From positions 281,597,043 through 281,661,042 of the forward strand of contig CM061142.1 of the NCBI GenBank assembly GCA_030789695.1: DNA of 64,000 bases. The letters are read 5' to 3'. The notes beneath the pieces were generated by a model. That model saw only the letters and a list, made by a program, of their open reading frames with translations, made no database searches and was not told where the DNA came from. This stretch comes from Scilla litardierei. Lineage: Eukaryota > Streptophyta > Magnoliopsida > Asparagales > Asparagaceae. Shown piece by piece: positions 21,457 to 32,369 of this stretch (within the stretch, counting starts at the first letter, position 1; the number at the start of each line of letters is the position of its first letter). The position numbers were made by a program, and so were the translations under genes.

Positions 21457-21458
21457 GA

Positions 21459-22420
21459 TGTTTCAGAGTGTTTTCTCACTACAAAGCGTTGACCGTGGAG
21501 AGCCCGGTCAACGTGGTCAAGGGGCCCGCTTTGGGTCCCTCAGGGGCTTCGAATCGGTGCAGAAGGGGCGAGGGGAAGCCTCGGCCCTGGTTGAGACGCT
21601 CGGCCTCGGACGGGTGTGTTCGGCCTCGGCTGGTAGGGGGACGAGGGGTAGCCTCAGTCGCCCGGGTAGATGCACGGCCGACGGGTGGCGAGGGAGAGTC
21701 TCGGACCCGATTAGGACGCTCGGCCTCGGTAGGACGTACTCGGCCACGGCAGGCTGACGGTGAGGGGAAGCCTCACTGTTCGGTTGATCGAGTGGTCGGA
21801 GAGGGGCGAGGGGTAGCCTCGGCCCGTTGATCTGCTGTCCACCTGCGCAGACGAGAACGCTCGTCAGGGGGCCAGACCTTGGTTCCGGCCAAATCCCCTC
21901 CGATGCCTAAGTCAGATAGAGATCTGAGAAAGGAGGCCCGGCGGAGACGGTCCGACTCGTGAGGAGATCGTAACGGCGTCTCTCGGCGCGAGCGGGGGAG
22001 GAAGGAGATGAATTGGGGGAACGAGGTCGTTGATGGAGTACCTTAGGTTTTGTTACCTGAGATGCGGTCCCTTTCTTTGTCGTCTTCCTGGCCCTTTTAT
22101 AGAGCTCCCGCTTGATTGCCTCCGGCCCACGTCCCACGCCCGCCATTGATCGTGCCCCATCAGTCCCCCCTCGCCGCCGCTCTCTCCGCCATGCCAGCAC
22201 CTCCCCATTATCGCTATTTAGTGGTCGCGCGTCCGGGGGAGTGGTTTTCGCAGGAGTGGGCGAGCGACCAACGGGTTATTGGGGCCGGGTCGGATCGACG
22301 TTCGAGAAGGTCCCTTGTAGGGCCTTTGTCGAATGGGCTTTGAGGACGCCGATGGGCTTTTGACCAGTAGTCGGGCTCTTGGGCTCGTGCTTCATGGGTC
22401 TCGGTCAAATAGGCGTAACA
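21459..22420 (-). repeat. 5' LTR of element C (962 bp)
   Basis: Runs from TGTTTCAGAG to GGCGTAACA on the plus strand and is the same length as the other LTR. It keeps the canonical TG...CA ends. Confidence 0.93.
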
Positions 22421-22825
22421 TTCGTAATGCATGGATCGCGTGTGAAGCCATCTATGGAGGTGGAGCTAAGCATGTGATACGTTAGACGAGTGGCACAACG
22501 GTGGTTGGCCATGAGTTCTATATTTTAGATGCGACAATCTCGCCCTAATAAATCTAACTCAACGTAGAAATTGTAGCCTGGAATTGATATCCGATGATCC
22601 TAGTGGTGACTCCTATTGACATAGTTTTTATTCTATTGTTAACCGAGATAGTAACCATTCGTGAAAATCTTTCTGAGCATGCCAGCTAGCATTGTTTTGA
22701 GCCTTTGAATAGATCCAAGACTATAAAAGCATCTGCATCCCTGTGGGTTCGACATTTTTCTAAATTACAAAGCATTAACCCGTGCACTTGCGGTAAGTAT
22801 CCGGAGTTAAATATGGAGCGCATCA
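22421..22825 (+). repeat. 5' LTR of element B, part 2
   Basis: Resumes B sequence with the duplicated TTCGT, then AATGCATGGATCGCGTGTGAAG, matching 35888-36292 of the 3' LTR. It ends GCGCATCA, the counterpart of GTGCATCA at 36292. Confidence 0.87.
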
Positions 22826-22831
22826 AGCTGT

Positions 22832-22849
22832 TGGCACCTTTTCCAGAGA
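22832..22849 (+). other. Degraded primer binding site of element B
   Basis: TGGCACCTTTTCCAGAGA matches the tRNA-Asp-type site TGGCGCCGTTGCCGGGGA at 13 of 18 positions. That site is usual in Athila-like elements. It lies six bases after the LTR end. Confidence 0.65.
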
Positions 22850-22991
22850 GGAAAACGGTGTTTACTTGATTTATTTTCTTTGTTGAATATCTTGTTAGTT
22901 ACTCTTACCATCTCTTATCTATCAATATTTTTATCCTTTTTTCTTACTGACACCCTCCCCCAGCCGATTTTTCTGGAAATAAACAGACATT

Positions 22992-23660
22992 ATGGAGATG
23001 CAGGTGCATTGGGTCAGTGATTCTGATAGTAGCTTAGATGGGTGTGGTTTTCTTCCATTTCAAGTATGCAATTCTCAAGACCCATATACGGAAGAGACTA
23101 CAATCGAAATCACAGCTAAAGAGCTACTAGACGCAGTCCGATTGGTCTGTTCAGGAACCAACACGGCATGTGATGAGTCTCAACAAATGGTTATGAATTA
23201 TATTGCGAACAACATTTCTGATGCAGGTATTATTGAGGACGACATCCATATTAGCTTTGAGGGGGATGTGATGCATCTCTACACCGTAGAAACTGCACAA
23301 GCTGGGGCATACGAGCCACCAAGCGACTCCTAACTCTTGAACGTCCTAAAGAATGTTGTGACTGACATTTGGGACACCGACTCAGTTCGTTTTCCCGTAG
23401 AGGATCCAATTGTGCAAGTATTTCATTGCAACTCACTTTAAGGATGCAGAGTTCTTAGATGGTGTCCCTATTTCTGACGGGATCTACGTACGGTACGAGG
23501 GTGATGCTCTTCATTTCTATGGCAAGAATACCATCAGGCCAAGGCATTCGAGGATTTCATTCCCGAAGAGTATGCATGAACTGAGCAGCTTCACAGAGAC
23601 ACCATTCAGGGAAGCCCTCTTGACTCTACACTTGATGACATGTGCGTGAATGAAGATCTT
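22992..23660 (+). pseudogene. Unrecognised 5' coding remnant of element B with a duplicated motif
   Basis: Two open stretches, 22992-23333 and 23410-23649, occupy the place of gag. Neither shows a gag core, zinc knuckle or protease motif that I recognise. Both contain a similar unit: I-I-E-D-D-I-H-I-S-F-E-G-D-V-M-H-L-Y in the first and I-S-D-G-I-Y-V-R-Y-E-G-D-A-L-H-F-Y in the second, each preceded by a Y-F/I-I-A helix-like segment. This suggests a duplicated domain of about 50 residues. The protein is acidic. It could be a captured sequence or a very diverged gag; I cannot say which. Confidence 0.6.
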
Positions 23661-24283
23661 GTTTCTACTGATAGGTGCACTGTGGAATCCAGCCCCATGG
23701 AGGTAGACTCCTCAAACGTTTACTACGATGCACCATCATCACCAAGCTCATCTTATGAATCTTCCTGGGATGAATTCACAGAAGCTGAACCAACGGTCGA
23801 GGAGGCATCTTTATCACAGGCAAGCAATGACAGGGGTACATCACCCTCTCAGGTAGAACTGAAACCGCTCCCTGCTAATTTAAAGTATGCCTTCCTAAGG
23901 GAGAAATCCATATACCAAGTCATTGTTAACGCTTCTCTTACCGAACCACAATTGGAGAGTCTTTTGAAAACCTTAGAGAATACAAGAAAGTGATAAGGTA
24001 CATCATTGCCGATCTGAAAGGCATTTGTGAGACTCTATGCATCCATAGGATCCACCTCGAGGACAACGAAGCTACCTCCATTGAGCCTCAAAGGCGATTG
24101 AACCCTAATATGAAAGAGGTAGTCAAAAGGGGTTGAAATTGCTCGAAACCGACAATATCTATCCCATTTCCGCCAGTAGATGGGTTAGCCCTGTTTAGGT
24201 TGTCCCCAAGAAGGGGGGGTATGACTGTTGTCAGGAACAATAAGAATGAATTGATATCCACATGGACTGTCATTGGTTGACGG
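23661..24283 (+). pseudogene. Athila-type pol N-terminal part (element B)
   Basis: The frame to 23993 holds E-L-K-P-L-P-A-N-L-K-Y-A-F-L, the conserved block just before reverse transcriptase in Athila-like pol. Beyond it, broken frames still read I-C-M-H-R, R-R-L-N-P-N-M-K-E-V-V and W-V-S-P-V, all typical of the region leading into reverse transcriptase. No protease is visible upstream. Confidence 0.75.
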
Positions 24284-24991
24284 ATGCGTATTGATTATAG
24301 AAAACTTAATAAGACCACAAGGAAAGACCACTTCCCCCTCCCATTCATCGACCAAATGCTTGAACGACTTGCCAAGCATAAATATTTTTGTTACCTAGAC
24401 GGGTACTCCGGATTCTTTCAAATCCCATTGCATCGTGAAGACCAAAAAAAGAAGATGTTTACTTGTCCTTACGGCACATTCGCATACCGAAGAATGTTGT
24501 TTGGGCTATGCAATGCACCGGTGACATTTCAAAGGTGCCGGCCGTCCATTTTCTCGGACTTCATTGAGAATATAATGGAAGTTTTCATGGATAACTTTTT
24601 CGTTTATGGCACCGATTTCGATGTTTACCTAGCTAACTTGACCAAAGTCCTCAAGCGATGCCATGACAATAATTTGACATTAAAGTGGGAAAAGTGCCAT
24701 TTTATGGTAACTGAGGGGGTAGTTATTGGTCACGTCGTTTCCTCTAAGGGGATCGAAGTTGATAAGGCTAAAATGGAAGTTATTAAAGATCTACCACCTC
24801 CTACTAACCTTAAAAGTATCTGTGGTTTCCTTGGCCATGTGGGATTTTACCGTCGCTTCATAAAGGATTTTTCCAGTATTGCTTGCCCTCTCACTGAGCT
24901 CCTTGTGAAGGACGCCCCTTTTGTGTTTTCTGATGCCTGTTTGCAAGCTTTTAATAGGTTGGAGGAAGCCCTCATTTCAGCCCTATCATAA
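24284..24991 (+). pseudogene. Athila-like reverse transcriptase (element B), catalytic Asp lost
   Basis: The 235-residue frame has R-I-D-Y-R-K-L-N, K-D-H-F-P-L-P-F-I-D-Q-M-L-E-R-L, F-C-Y-L-D-G-Y-S-G, L-F-G-L-C-N-A-P-V-T-F-Q-R-C and L-K-W-E-K-C-H-F-M-V. The usual F-M-D-D active site reads F-M-D-N at about 24585-24596, so the second catalytic aspartate is asparagine. This single change alone would abolish polymerase activity. The downstream [16 protein letters not shown] is intact. Confidence 0.9.
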
Positions 24992-25222
24992 AACCACCGG
25001 ATTGGAACCTACCATTTGAGTTGATGTGTGATGCTAGTGACCAAGTAGTTGGGGTCATCCTAGGCCAAAGAAAAGAGGGAATGCTTCATGCCATTTACTA
25101 TGCTAGCAAGACTCTGGATGACGCTCAAAAGAACTACACCATAATGGAAAAGGAACTATTAGCAGTGGTATACTCCATCGAAAAATTCCGATAGAAATCA
25201 AGGACAAGAATGGGCAGAAACT
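24992..25222 (+). pseudogene. RNase H remnant of element B with internal deletion
   Basis: Reads P-F-E-L-M-C-D-A-S-D-Q-V-V-G, then Y-Y-A-S-K-T-L-D-D-A-Q-K-N-Y and E-K-E-L-L-A-V-V-Y, the N-terminal part of a gypsy RNase H. At about 25192 it jumps into I-K-D-K-N-G, a segment normally found well downstream, so the C-terminal RNase H half appears deleted. Confidence 0.8.
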
Positions 25223-26560
25223 ATGGTGGTGGATCATTTATTGCGATTAATTCATAGGCATGGGGATGATATACTAATTGATGACTCTTTCACCGGGGAA
25301 CAATTATTTGCAACAGCTCCTTCTGACACACCTTGGTACATCGACATAGTGAATTATTTGGTGAGCGACATATTACCTCATGGGATGGCGACCTACCAAA
25401 GGAGAAAGTGCTAACATGATTCCAAACATTACTTCTGGGATGATCCATACTCATTCAAGACGTGCTTCAATGGGATCATCAGAAGTTGCATCCCAAAGGA
25501 AGAGACTAAATCCATCATATCACATTGACACGGCCAACCTTGCGACGGCCATGCAGCAGTCACCAAGACCACAGCAAAAATTCTCCAAAGTGGATTTTAT
25601 TGGCCCACCATCTTCAAGGACGTGAACGACTATATTAGAGCATACGACAGGTGCTAAAGAACGTGGAATGTTACAAAGAGGAATGAGATGCCTCTGCAGA
25701 ATATTTTAGAGATAGGGCTATTTGACTGCTGGGGGATTGATTGCATAGGCCCCTTTTCATCAAGTCACGGTAACAAGTACATTTTAGTGGCGGTTGATTA
25801 TGTCTCAAAATGGGTAGAAGCCATAACCACCCAATAAACGACGTGAAGGTGGTGGCCAAGTTTTTCAAGCAAACGATTTTTCCTCGCTTTGGTGTTCCAT
25901 GCACAATCATAAGTGATAGAGGAAGCCACTTTATCGAAAATAAATTTGAGGCAATGTTCAAAAAGTATGGTGTCCACCACCAAGTCGGCCTCGCCTATCA
26001 ACCACAAACGAGCGGCCAAGTTGAAATATCCAACAGAGAAATCAAGAGCATCCTAGAGAAAACGGTGAGCGGATCAAGAAAGGATTGGTCTCAAAAACTG
26101 GGTGACACACTTTGGGCCTACCGAACGGCTTTCTAGACCCCTATTGGAACAACCCCCTATAAGCTAGTATACGAGAAGGCATACCACCTACAGGTGGAAT
26201 TGGAGCATAGAGCCTATTGGGCGATAAAGAAGCTTAATTATGACTACAAGAGCACCGCCATGCGATGATTTCTAAATAATAATGAGCTCGAAGAAATCTG
26301 GCAACATGCTTATGAGAACGCAAGGATCTATAAGGAGAGAACCAAGATCTATCACGACAAGCAGATCACGGTGAAACGCTTCGACGTTGGTGATTTTGTG
26401 CTCCTTTACAACTCAAGGCTACGACTCCACACCCGAAAAGCTGAAATCAAGATGGTCTGACCCCTTCAAGATAACGAGCATATCTCCCAGTGGGGCAGTG
26501 GAAATCGAGGGGCACGACAAAAGATTCTGAGTGAATGGGCAACGATGAAAGCCTTATGTA
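25223..26560 (+). pseudogene. Integrase of element B, multiply broken
   Basis: Starts with a V-V-D-H-L-L-R-L block, then frames with H-x-x-x-H-like remains and G-F-Y-W-P. The core reads [11 protein letters not shown] (first catalytic Asp), S-D-R-G-S-H-F-I (second Asp), and [14 protein letters not shown] (Glu). The best open stretch is 25810-26136. The C-terminal part to about 26560 is shifted but readable ([17 protein letters not shown]). Stops at several sites show it is dead. Confidence 0.85.
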
Positions 26561-26900
26561 GCAGGCGAGCCAATTAAAGGCAAAGAGACACATAGTCTCA
26601 CCGCATGTTGCTCCATCATGTGAAGATCAAAGGGAGTCGAGCTTACGACTTTACACAAGCGCTTATCGGGAGGCAACCCAAATTTTTCTTTATTTTTTGT
26701 TTGTTTGTTTTAGGTCTCTAGTCTACCTAAAAAATTATTTTTAATTCATTAGAAAATTTTAAAATATAAAAATTGTAAAAATTTCTGACGCATACTTTCA
26801 TATGCAGATGAACGATGAAGGAAGCTCTAAAAACGATGAAGAAGCGGAGAAGAACCCAAGAGGAGAAGAGGAGAGGAGTTGCGCTTTCAATGAAGTTAAA
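26561..26900 (+). other. Non-coding stretch between integrase and hairpin array (element B)
   Basis: AT-rich after about 26680, with no recognisable protein. It probably marks the end of pol and the start of the long 3' region typical of Athila-like elements. Confidence 0.55.
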
Positions 26901-26904
26901 GGGA

Positions 26905-27335
26905 GAGCCACTCGACCGAGCAGACATGCTGCTCGGTCGAGCTCAGGGCAGCTCTAGAAGGAAGCAAAAATAGTACTCTAGAATAAATTCAATTCGACCG
27001 AGTAGCTACACTACTCAGTCGAGCTCAGGAACAGTCACAGGCTAGAGCTGAAATTGTCGCTTTGGAATATTTGACTCGACCGAGTAGCCTTAGTGCTCGG
27101 TCGAGCTCAGAGCAGTAGCAGACGAGAGCAAAACAAAAGTTCTAAAAATATTCAGCTCGACCGAGCTGAGTAAGCAGCTCGGTCGAGTACCAAGGTTAGA
27201 TTGGGGGCTCGATTCCCACTTTTTCACTCGACCGAGCGGCGTGTGCTGCTCGACCGAGCAGCAACTTAAGTCAGGGGCCCGCCCCTTTTAAATCACAGCG
27301 AAACTGACCGAGTAGCCCTAGATCGGTCGGCCCCG
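26905..27335. repeat. Phased hairpin array built on CTCGACCGAG
   Basis: Inverted pairs of the decamer CTCGACCGAG and its complement CTCGGTCGAG, with loops of about 10-12 bases, start near 26911, 26992 (imperfect), 27075 and 27156. A further direct pair lies at 27227 and 27249. Spacing between starts is about 71-83 bp. The same decamer is scattered in both LTRs of element B. It is not coding. Confidence 0.85.
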
Positions 27336-27832
27336 TATATAACAAACCTGACCCGACCCCAAATAAACCCCCAAATCAAAAGCCCCAAACACATCCCGAG
27401 CTCAAGTTCCCCCTTACAAGCCCTAATCCGCTCAACCCCTCACTCGATCGACCGCCGCCGCACCCACCGCTCAAGTGCCGCCACACCCCACTCGGTCTGA
27501 CCCCTCCTCACACTCCATCCCATCCCTCCTTCTTCACTATCTCTCCCCACATCTCTCTCTCTCTCTCTAATTCCTCATTTGAACCCTAAAATCGATTCAT
27601 TTATAATTATGAACCCTAAACACAATTAATTCCTTTAATCTGCTATTAATACTTTTCTTACCATCTAATGCATGTACATTTGGAGCGTTAGAAAGCAGTG
27701 CTTGGGTTTGGATTGCGTTCGTCGCTTGGGATAAGCTTGGTGGAAGATTCGCTTGGAGAATTTGCATTCACATTACCGTCATGCTTCTCGGGATTTGGTA
27801 CACTCGTTCCTCTCTATACTTTATATCACCAT
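27336..27832 (+). other. Leader before the 3' ORF of element B
   Basis: Contains TGACCCGACC and CCCCTCAACCCC-like pyrimidine-rich sequence and a (TC)n run near 27540-27565. It looks like a promoter/leader for the 3' ORF, but I see no firm TATA box and no coding. Confidence 0.45.
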
Positions 27833-29830
27833 GTCATGTGTTTGCACCCGGTCGCATGTTACACTTACGATGCCACCTAAGACATGCGGTAGTAGGAAGC
27901 CCATGAAGAAGAAGAAGAGGAAAGCCGATGACTCAGGCACTTCTTCTTCTCGCTGAACTCGCCATCGACCATCTCCACCACCCTCACCTTTCCCATCCCC
28001 TACATCACTCGTACTAGAGGGACCATAGGCTAATGCCTCCATTCCCATTCCCACATCCGCTCTACTACCCCCATGTTAGCCACCCTAGGGGACCCTGAAG
28101 ACATACGACATTGTCTTCAGAAATGATGTGCACCACGAGAGATTCACGATCATTCCCGTCGCCCCATCGTCCCCACCATATTCACTGACATCCCAGCCCT
28201 CCAGAGTCTAGGGTTGCTTGAGGGTGTCCAGTGCCTTTACCAGGCCATATGTTGGGAGCACTTCTTGCATATGACCATGACCACCTATGTTCGCCTCACC
28301 TACAGGGCGATGAGCTCTATAGTCTGGGTAGACCAGGGAATTAGGTTCAGACTCTTGGACCGTGAATTTGTCGTCACCTATTCTATGATCCTAGCATTCT
28401 TCAGCTTCCCACGAATCCTAGATCCCTCTCAGGCCTTTGCACACTATAAATAGCTCCCATCCTTTATTGCTGAGAGTTTTTGGAGTCGGATAGCCTATCT
28501 CCCACACTTCAACCCTCGTAGGGCAAAGCCCCCATCCATCATTCACCCATGTCTGCGCTTCACTCAACACCACCTTGCCACAAATATCTTCTCTATGCCT
28601 GAGCTTGGAACCATCTCGCACCCTGAGTTAGTCCACCTTAGTGGTATGACCAGATACATCCGTCGCGCTGACGATGGCACACTCCGACCCTACCTTCTAT
28701 TAGACATAGCCTGTTGGCTGTGCAACCGCCTGGTTTCCACTTCCACCTCCGCCACAGAGATTTGTTGTGGCTATTTCTTCACTTTCTTTGCCCTCATGCT
28801 TGGCCTTGACTTTCTTACCGATCTCCTGGCTGCCACTGGGCCCACCACAATGACCACCGATGTGCGTGCATACATGCACATCATCAGACCCTATGGTGAG
28901 TGCCATTGGATCTATCTTCTAGGCCCCCAGTGTGAGTATCACATGGTCCTACCACGCCCCGACCTTACAGGTATTCAGCCTATCCACTTAGATTGGCTTC
29001 TACCCGGTGTGCTCCCCATCCCACCCATTCATGTCCTGGAGTTCGTAGGACCACCCGTTGAGTAGGGTGATGATGATTGGGAGCTTAGCTATAGGGAAGA
29101 CCATGAGAGAGCACACACTCCTACCACTTGTTGTACATTTAGCGAGTACCTCTGTCCCCACTTCTGTCAATGCTCCCACCACCACTACACCTTCCACCAC
29201 TCCATCTAAGAGTTCCAGGGTAGTTCACACCACTACCCCCGCACCACTGCACCACCATCATAACTGCCCATATCTGAGGGTACTTCTGTATCTGTCACTC
29301 TTGAGCCTACACTTTAGACTACCCATATTGAGCATGTCCCCACCAAGCCCGCTGACACTACTGTCCCTACGCCTACTGTCTCTACACCAGTGGACTCTGC
29401 CTCGATCACTCACCATTCCCGAGTCCACAGTCCCACTGTCCATACCAACTTCTGACAGCACTTCTGTCTCCACCAATGCCAATTTTTCTGAGAGCATCAT
29501 GGTATCTGTCACCACATCTGTCACCACAACGACTTTGCCTACTGATACACATATTCCGACCGCTGCACCTGATCTCGCATCCTTCCTTGTCCCATCTTTC
29601 GCTGAGATCCCCGGTAAGCCACCCTCTCCTGATTTTGCAGTCAGACATCGTGCAACACACGCACAAGTCTAGGCAAAGAGAGGTGCCCCTAGTGGTGCAA
29701 GTCACTAACCGAGCTCCTGCCACACTGACGCACTCTTGACAGCGGTAGAGTCCGAGATTACTAGGCTGAGGCGAGACGTTGTTGCCTTTAGACAGACAGT
29801 CACTACCCACCTCCAATCATAGCGGTGGGA
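27833..29830 (+). pseudogene. Athila-type 3' ORF (env-like position), broken
   Basis: A basic start M-P-P-K-x-C-G-S-R-K-P-M-K-K-K-K-R-K is followed by several frames. The best preserved are 28214-28453, with E-H-F-L and I-R-F-R-L-L-D-R-E-F-V-V-T, and 28595-29065, with D-I-A-C-W-L-C-N-R-L and L-G-L-D-F-L. This layout matches the extra 3' ORF of Athila-like elements, which sits where env lies in retroviruses. I see no signal peptide or clear transmembrane segment, so I would not call it an envelope. The C-terminal part (29058-29672) is Thr/Ser/Pro-rich, then a short coiled coil near 29740-29820. Stops and frameshifts are many. Confidence 0.65.
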
Positions 29831-31758
29831 CACTTGAGAGATTGTAGAGATTCTGAGGGCACGGAGTAAACCACTTGCTATACTTACACCAGCACCTCTA
29901 GTCACTCTAGCTCCACCCACTAAGCCTCTTGCACCACATGTTGACCCTCCATCTTCTGGTCCGTTGCAATGGGACCCATCACTACCTCTAGATGGTGGTG
30001 CCGCTGCTTGATTCGCATTTCTGCCCATGCTCTCCCCTCTACTCTTTCTTGTGCCCATCTATCCACATGGGGCCTACCACCACAAAGCTGGGGCAGAACC
30101 TATTTTCATCCATCTGCATATGCATCATGACATCATTTGCATGCTTGCTTATATTTTAGGTATTAGGACCATGTGTTTTCCATCATTCATTTTTTGTTCT
30201 TTTCTTTTTAGCTTTCTAATTTTTAGGATTTCCCATTATCCACCCACCCCACCCTAGCATCATTCACTATCTTTCACAAGTGTTCTCAGTAGTGAGGACA
30301 TTGCTGTGTTTAGCTTAGGGGATGAGTGCTATCACTTTTATTTATTTTTCTTTCACTTTGCATCATTTTTTGCTTTATTTTTCCATCCATTTTCACTTCT
30401 CGTCTTTTGGTTTATGTGCATGCTTGTTTTATTTTATTCCACTTTTTCTTTTCTTTCTTTTACTAGACGAGTTCCTTATGATGACATCTCTAATTGCTTC
30501 CTTAGCCATCACGATGACTATATTCCATGCCATGCTATGTAGAGCTATTTAATAATCTTGCTATCCATAAGTTCTTGCAATATATATTTCATTTGATGAC
30601 TTCTCTAAGTAAATGCATGAAGATTATTGAAACTGAATGTATGGAGTGGTGTTTAGTATGCTCTCATTGGAAATGCACCAGATTCATGCATCATTAGCAT
30701 ATCTGAAGCACCGCTTTTATCTTCTTATTCACTTTCTTGTTGCATGCCTGATATGATTGAAAACTTTACTGCTTGACTTCACTACTCGTTGAAATGATTA
30801 AGGATATCCATGCTTATATATGAGTTTAGTTGATGTATTATCTTAATAAACCGTTTGTGCACACTTTTGAGTGAACCGAGTGTTATATTAATTCGTTCTC
30901 CACATATATCTTTTATTCTCTACATGTCACTTAGTTCACCTATCAAAGCTATTTATACGCATCCATTCCCAAAAAATCCCATACAAAAGAAACGATAGCT
31001 CCAGAAAAGTACAAAAAGCCAAAAAGGAGCCAAAAATACAAATCATATTGCTCCTACAAAAGTCCAAAAAGAAAAATGAGAAATAAAGTTTTAAAAGTTC
31101 AAAAAGAAAAAATATAGAGAAAAAATTCTCAATTTCAATTATTTGGAGCCACAAATATACGTGGGAAAACCAAGACAAAATTCCACAATCATTTCCTTTG
31201 GATATGACGCCTCAAGTTAAGCTTAGGGTATGAATTCTTTTGACCAAACGAGTGAGCATGACATTTGAGTGGAGTTGTGCACGAATGGGGAAGTTTAATA
31301 ATACTAAAACTTAGCAAAATAACTTAGCCATGGATATTTCTTATGTTTTGATTTGAATACGTGAATGTATTGACTCTTATTCCATTCTCTGTTGCGTGCT
31401 TGGTATAGAATTCTCTATGCTTCGGTTATAGTTTTTGATTGAAAAGTGCATCGCCAATGTTTTGTATATTCAACACTGTGAAATGCATGACGTAGATATG
31501 TTGCATGAGCTTTATAGACGTCCCTTTTGTTCATCTTGAGCCTGCAAGCACTATATTCATTTAAGATATGAAATCTCGTGCTAGCATGTGATTCATTTTT
31601 TGAGTTGTTGTGATATGTGGCAAATGGCGTGAGATCAGAGAGAATAATCTAGCGACCCTATCCTCTTTGCATTCTTTTTTGTTTTTCTTATTTTTACTCT
31701 CGGTGAGCTTCGTATTCGTCTTCATCGAGGACGAGTAAGAGGTAAGCTTAGGGGATTT
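29831..31758 (+). other. Long 3' untranslated region of element B, with PPT
   Basis: About 1.9 kb without credible coding; the short open frames are low complexity. A block with AGTGAGGACATTG and TAGCTTAGGGGATGAG near 30290-30325 resembles the block next to the true PPT. The PPT itself, AAGCTTAGGGGATTT, lies at 31745-31758 directly before the LTR start TGATGTG. Confidence 0.7.
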
Positions 31759-31819
31759 TGATGTGTCCATATTTTCCATGTTTTTACCGCATCATGGCAT
31801 TTTCGCCATCTAAAGCTCA

Positions 31820-31821
<2 letters not shown>

Positions 31822-31884
<63 letters not shown>
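31822..31884. repeat. (TA)n microsatellite in the 3' LTR of element B
   Basis: About 31 TA units directly after LTR sequence CTCACT. It is probably the native LTR tract into which the following elements were inserted. Confidence 0.95.
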
Positions 31885-31887
<3 letters not shown>

Positions 31888-32282
31888 AATGGGCCAATGC
31901 TGACAGCGCTGGAAATTTTTCCAGCGCTGTCCGCATTTTGGGCGCCCTAAAATTATTTTTTTTTGCAAATTTTTTTGCAGTAGTTAGATATACTTGTTGG
32001 GAAGCTCTCCACAAAATTTCAGCTCGATCCGACACCGTTTGAGCCTCCGTTCATCGATTTCAAAAACGTTGCGCAAAACTGTGGACAGATTTACGCAACG
32101 TTTTTGAAATCGATGAACGGAGGCTCAAACGGTGTTGGATCGAGCTGAAATTTTGTGGGAAGCTTCCCAACAAGTATATATAACAACTGCAAAAACAATT
32201 TTCAAAAAAAAAAATAATTTTAGGGCACCCAAAATACGGACAGCGCTGGAAAAATTTCGAGCGCTGTCAGCTCTTCTCCATT

Positions 32283-32285
<3 letters not shown>
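31888..32285. mobile_element. Fold-back (MITE-like) element with ~176-bp arms
   Basis: Arms 31899-32073 and 32094-32271 are inverted copies of each other with few mismatches, separated by a 20-bp loop. Outer ends read GCTGACAGCGCTGG and CCxGCGCTGTCAGC, weakly extended by AATGG/CCATT. There is no coding capacity. It lies between a (TA)n and a (CA)n tract, so a TA target is possible but cannot be proved. A transcript through it would form a long hairpin. Confidence 0.85.

Positions 32286-32342
<57 letters not shown>
32286..32342. repeat. (CA)n microsatellite
   Basis: About 28 CA units, followed by a short degenerate stretch and (TA)5. Open frames here are runs of alternating residues and not genes. 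Confidence 0.95.
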
Positions 32343-32354
<12 letters not shown>

Positions 32355-32369
32355 ACATATATATATAAA

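Larger units (their letters stand above)
15007..22420 (-). mobile_element. Complete non-autonomous TAT-like Ty3/gypsy element (element C)
   Basis: Two 962-bp LTRs (15007-15968, 21459-22420) and a perfect target duplication TTCGT (15002-15006, 22421-22425) bound the element. The second LTR copy of host element B runs unbroken through this site, proving insertion into B. On the minus strand the order is LTR, PBS, gag, a 90-bp repeat array, a spliced gene in antisense, PPT, LTR. There is no room for pol: after the gag stop at 19767 nothing resembles protease, reverse transcriptase or integrase. The LTRs differ by about 14 positions by eye, nearly all transitions, so it is fairly young. Confidence 0.93.

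Noticed and set aside
27833..29830. Retroviral-type envelope gene
   Set aside because: The position fits, but I see no signal peptide, fusion peptide or membrane anchor. I list it as an Athila-type 3' ORF only.
32125..32368. Open frames over (CA)n
   Set aside because: Alternating two-residue translation of a microsatellite.
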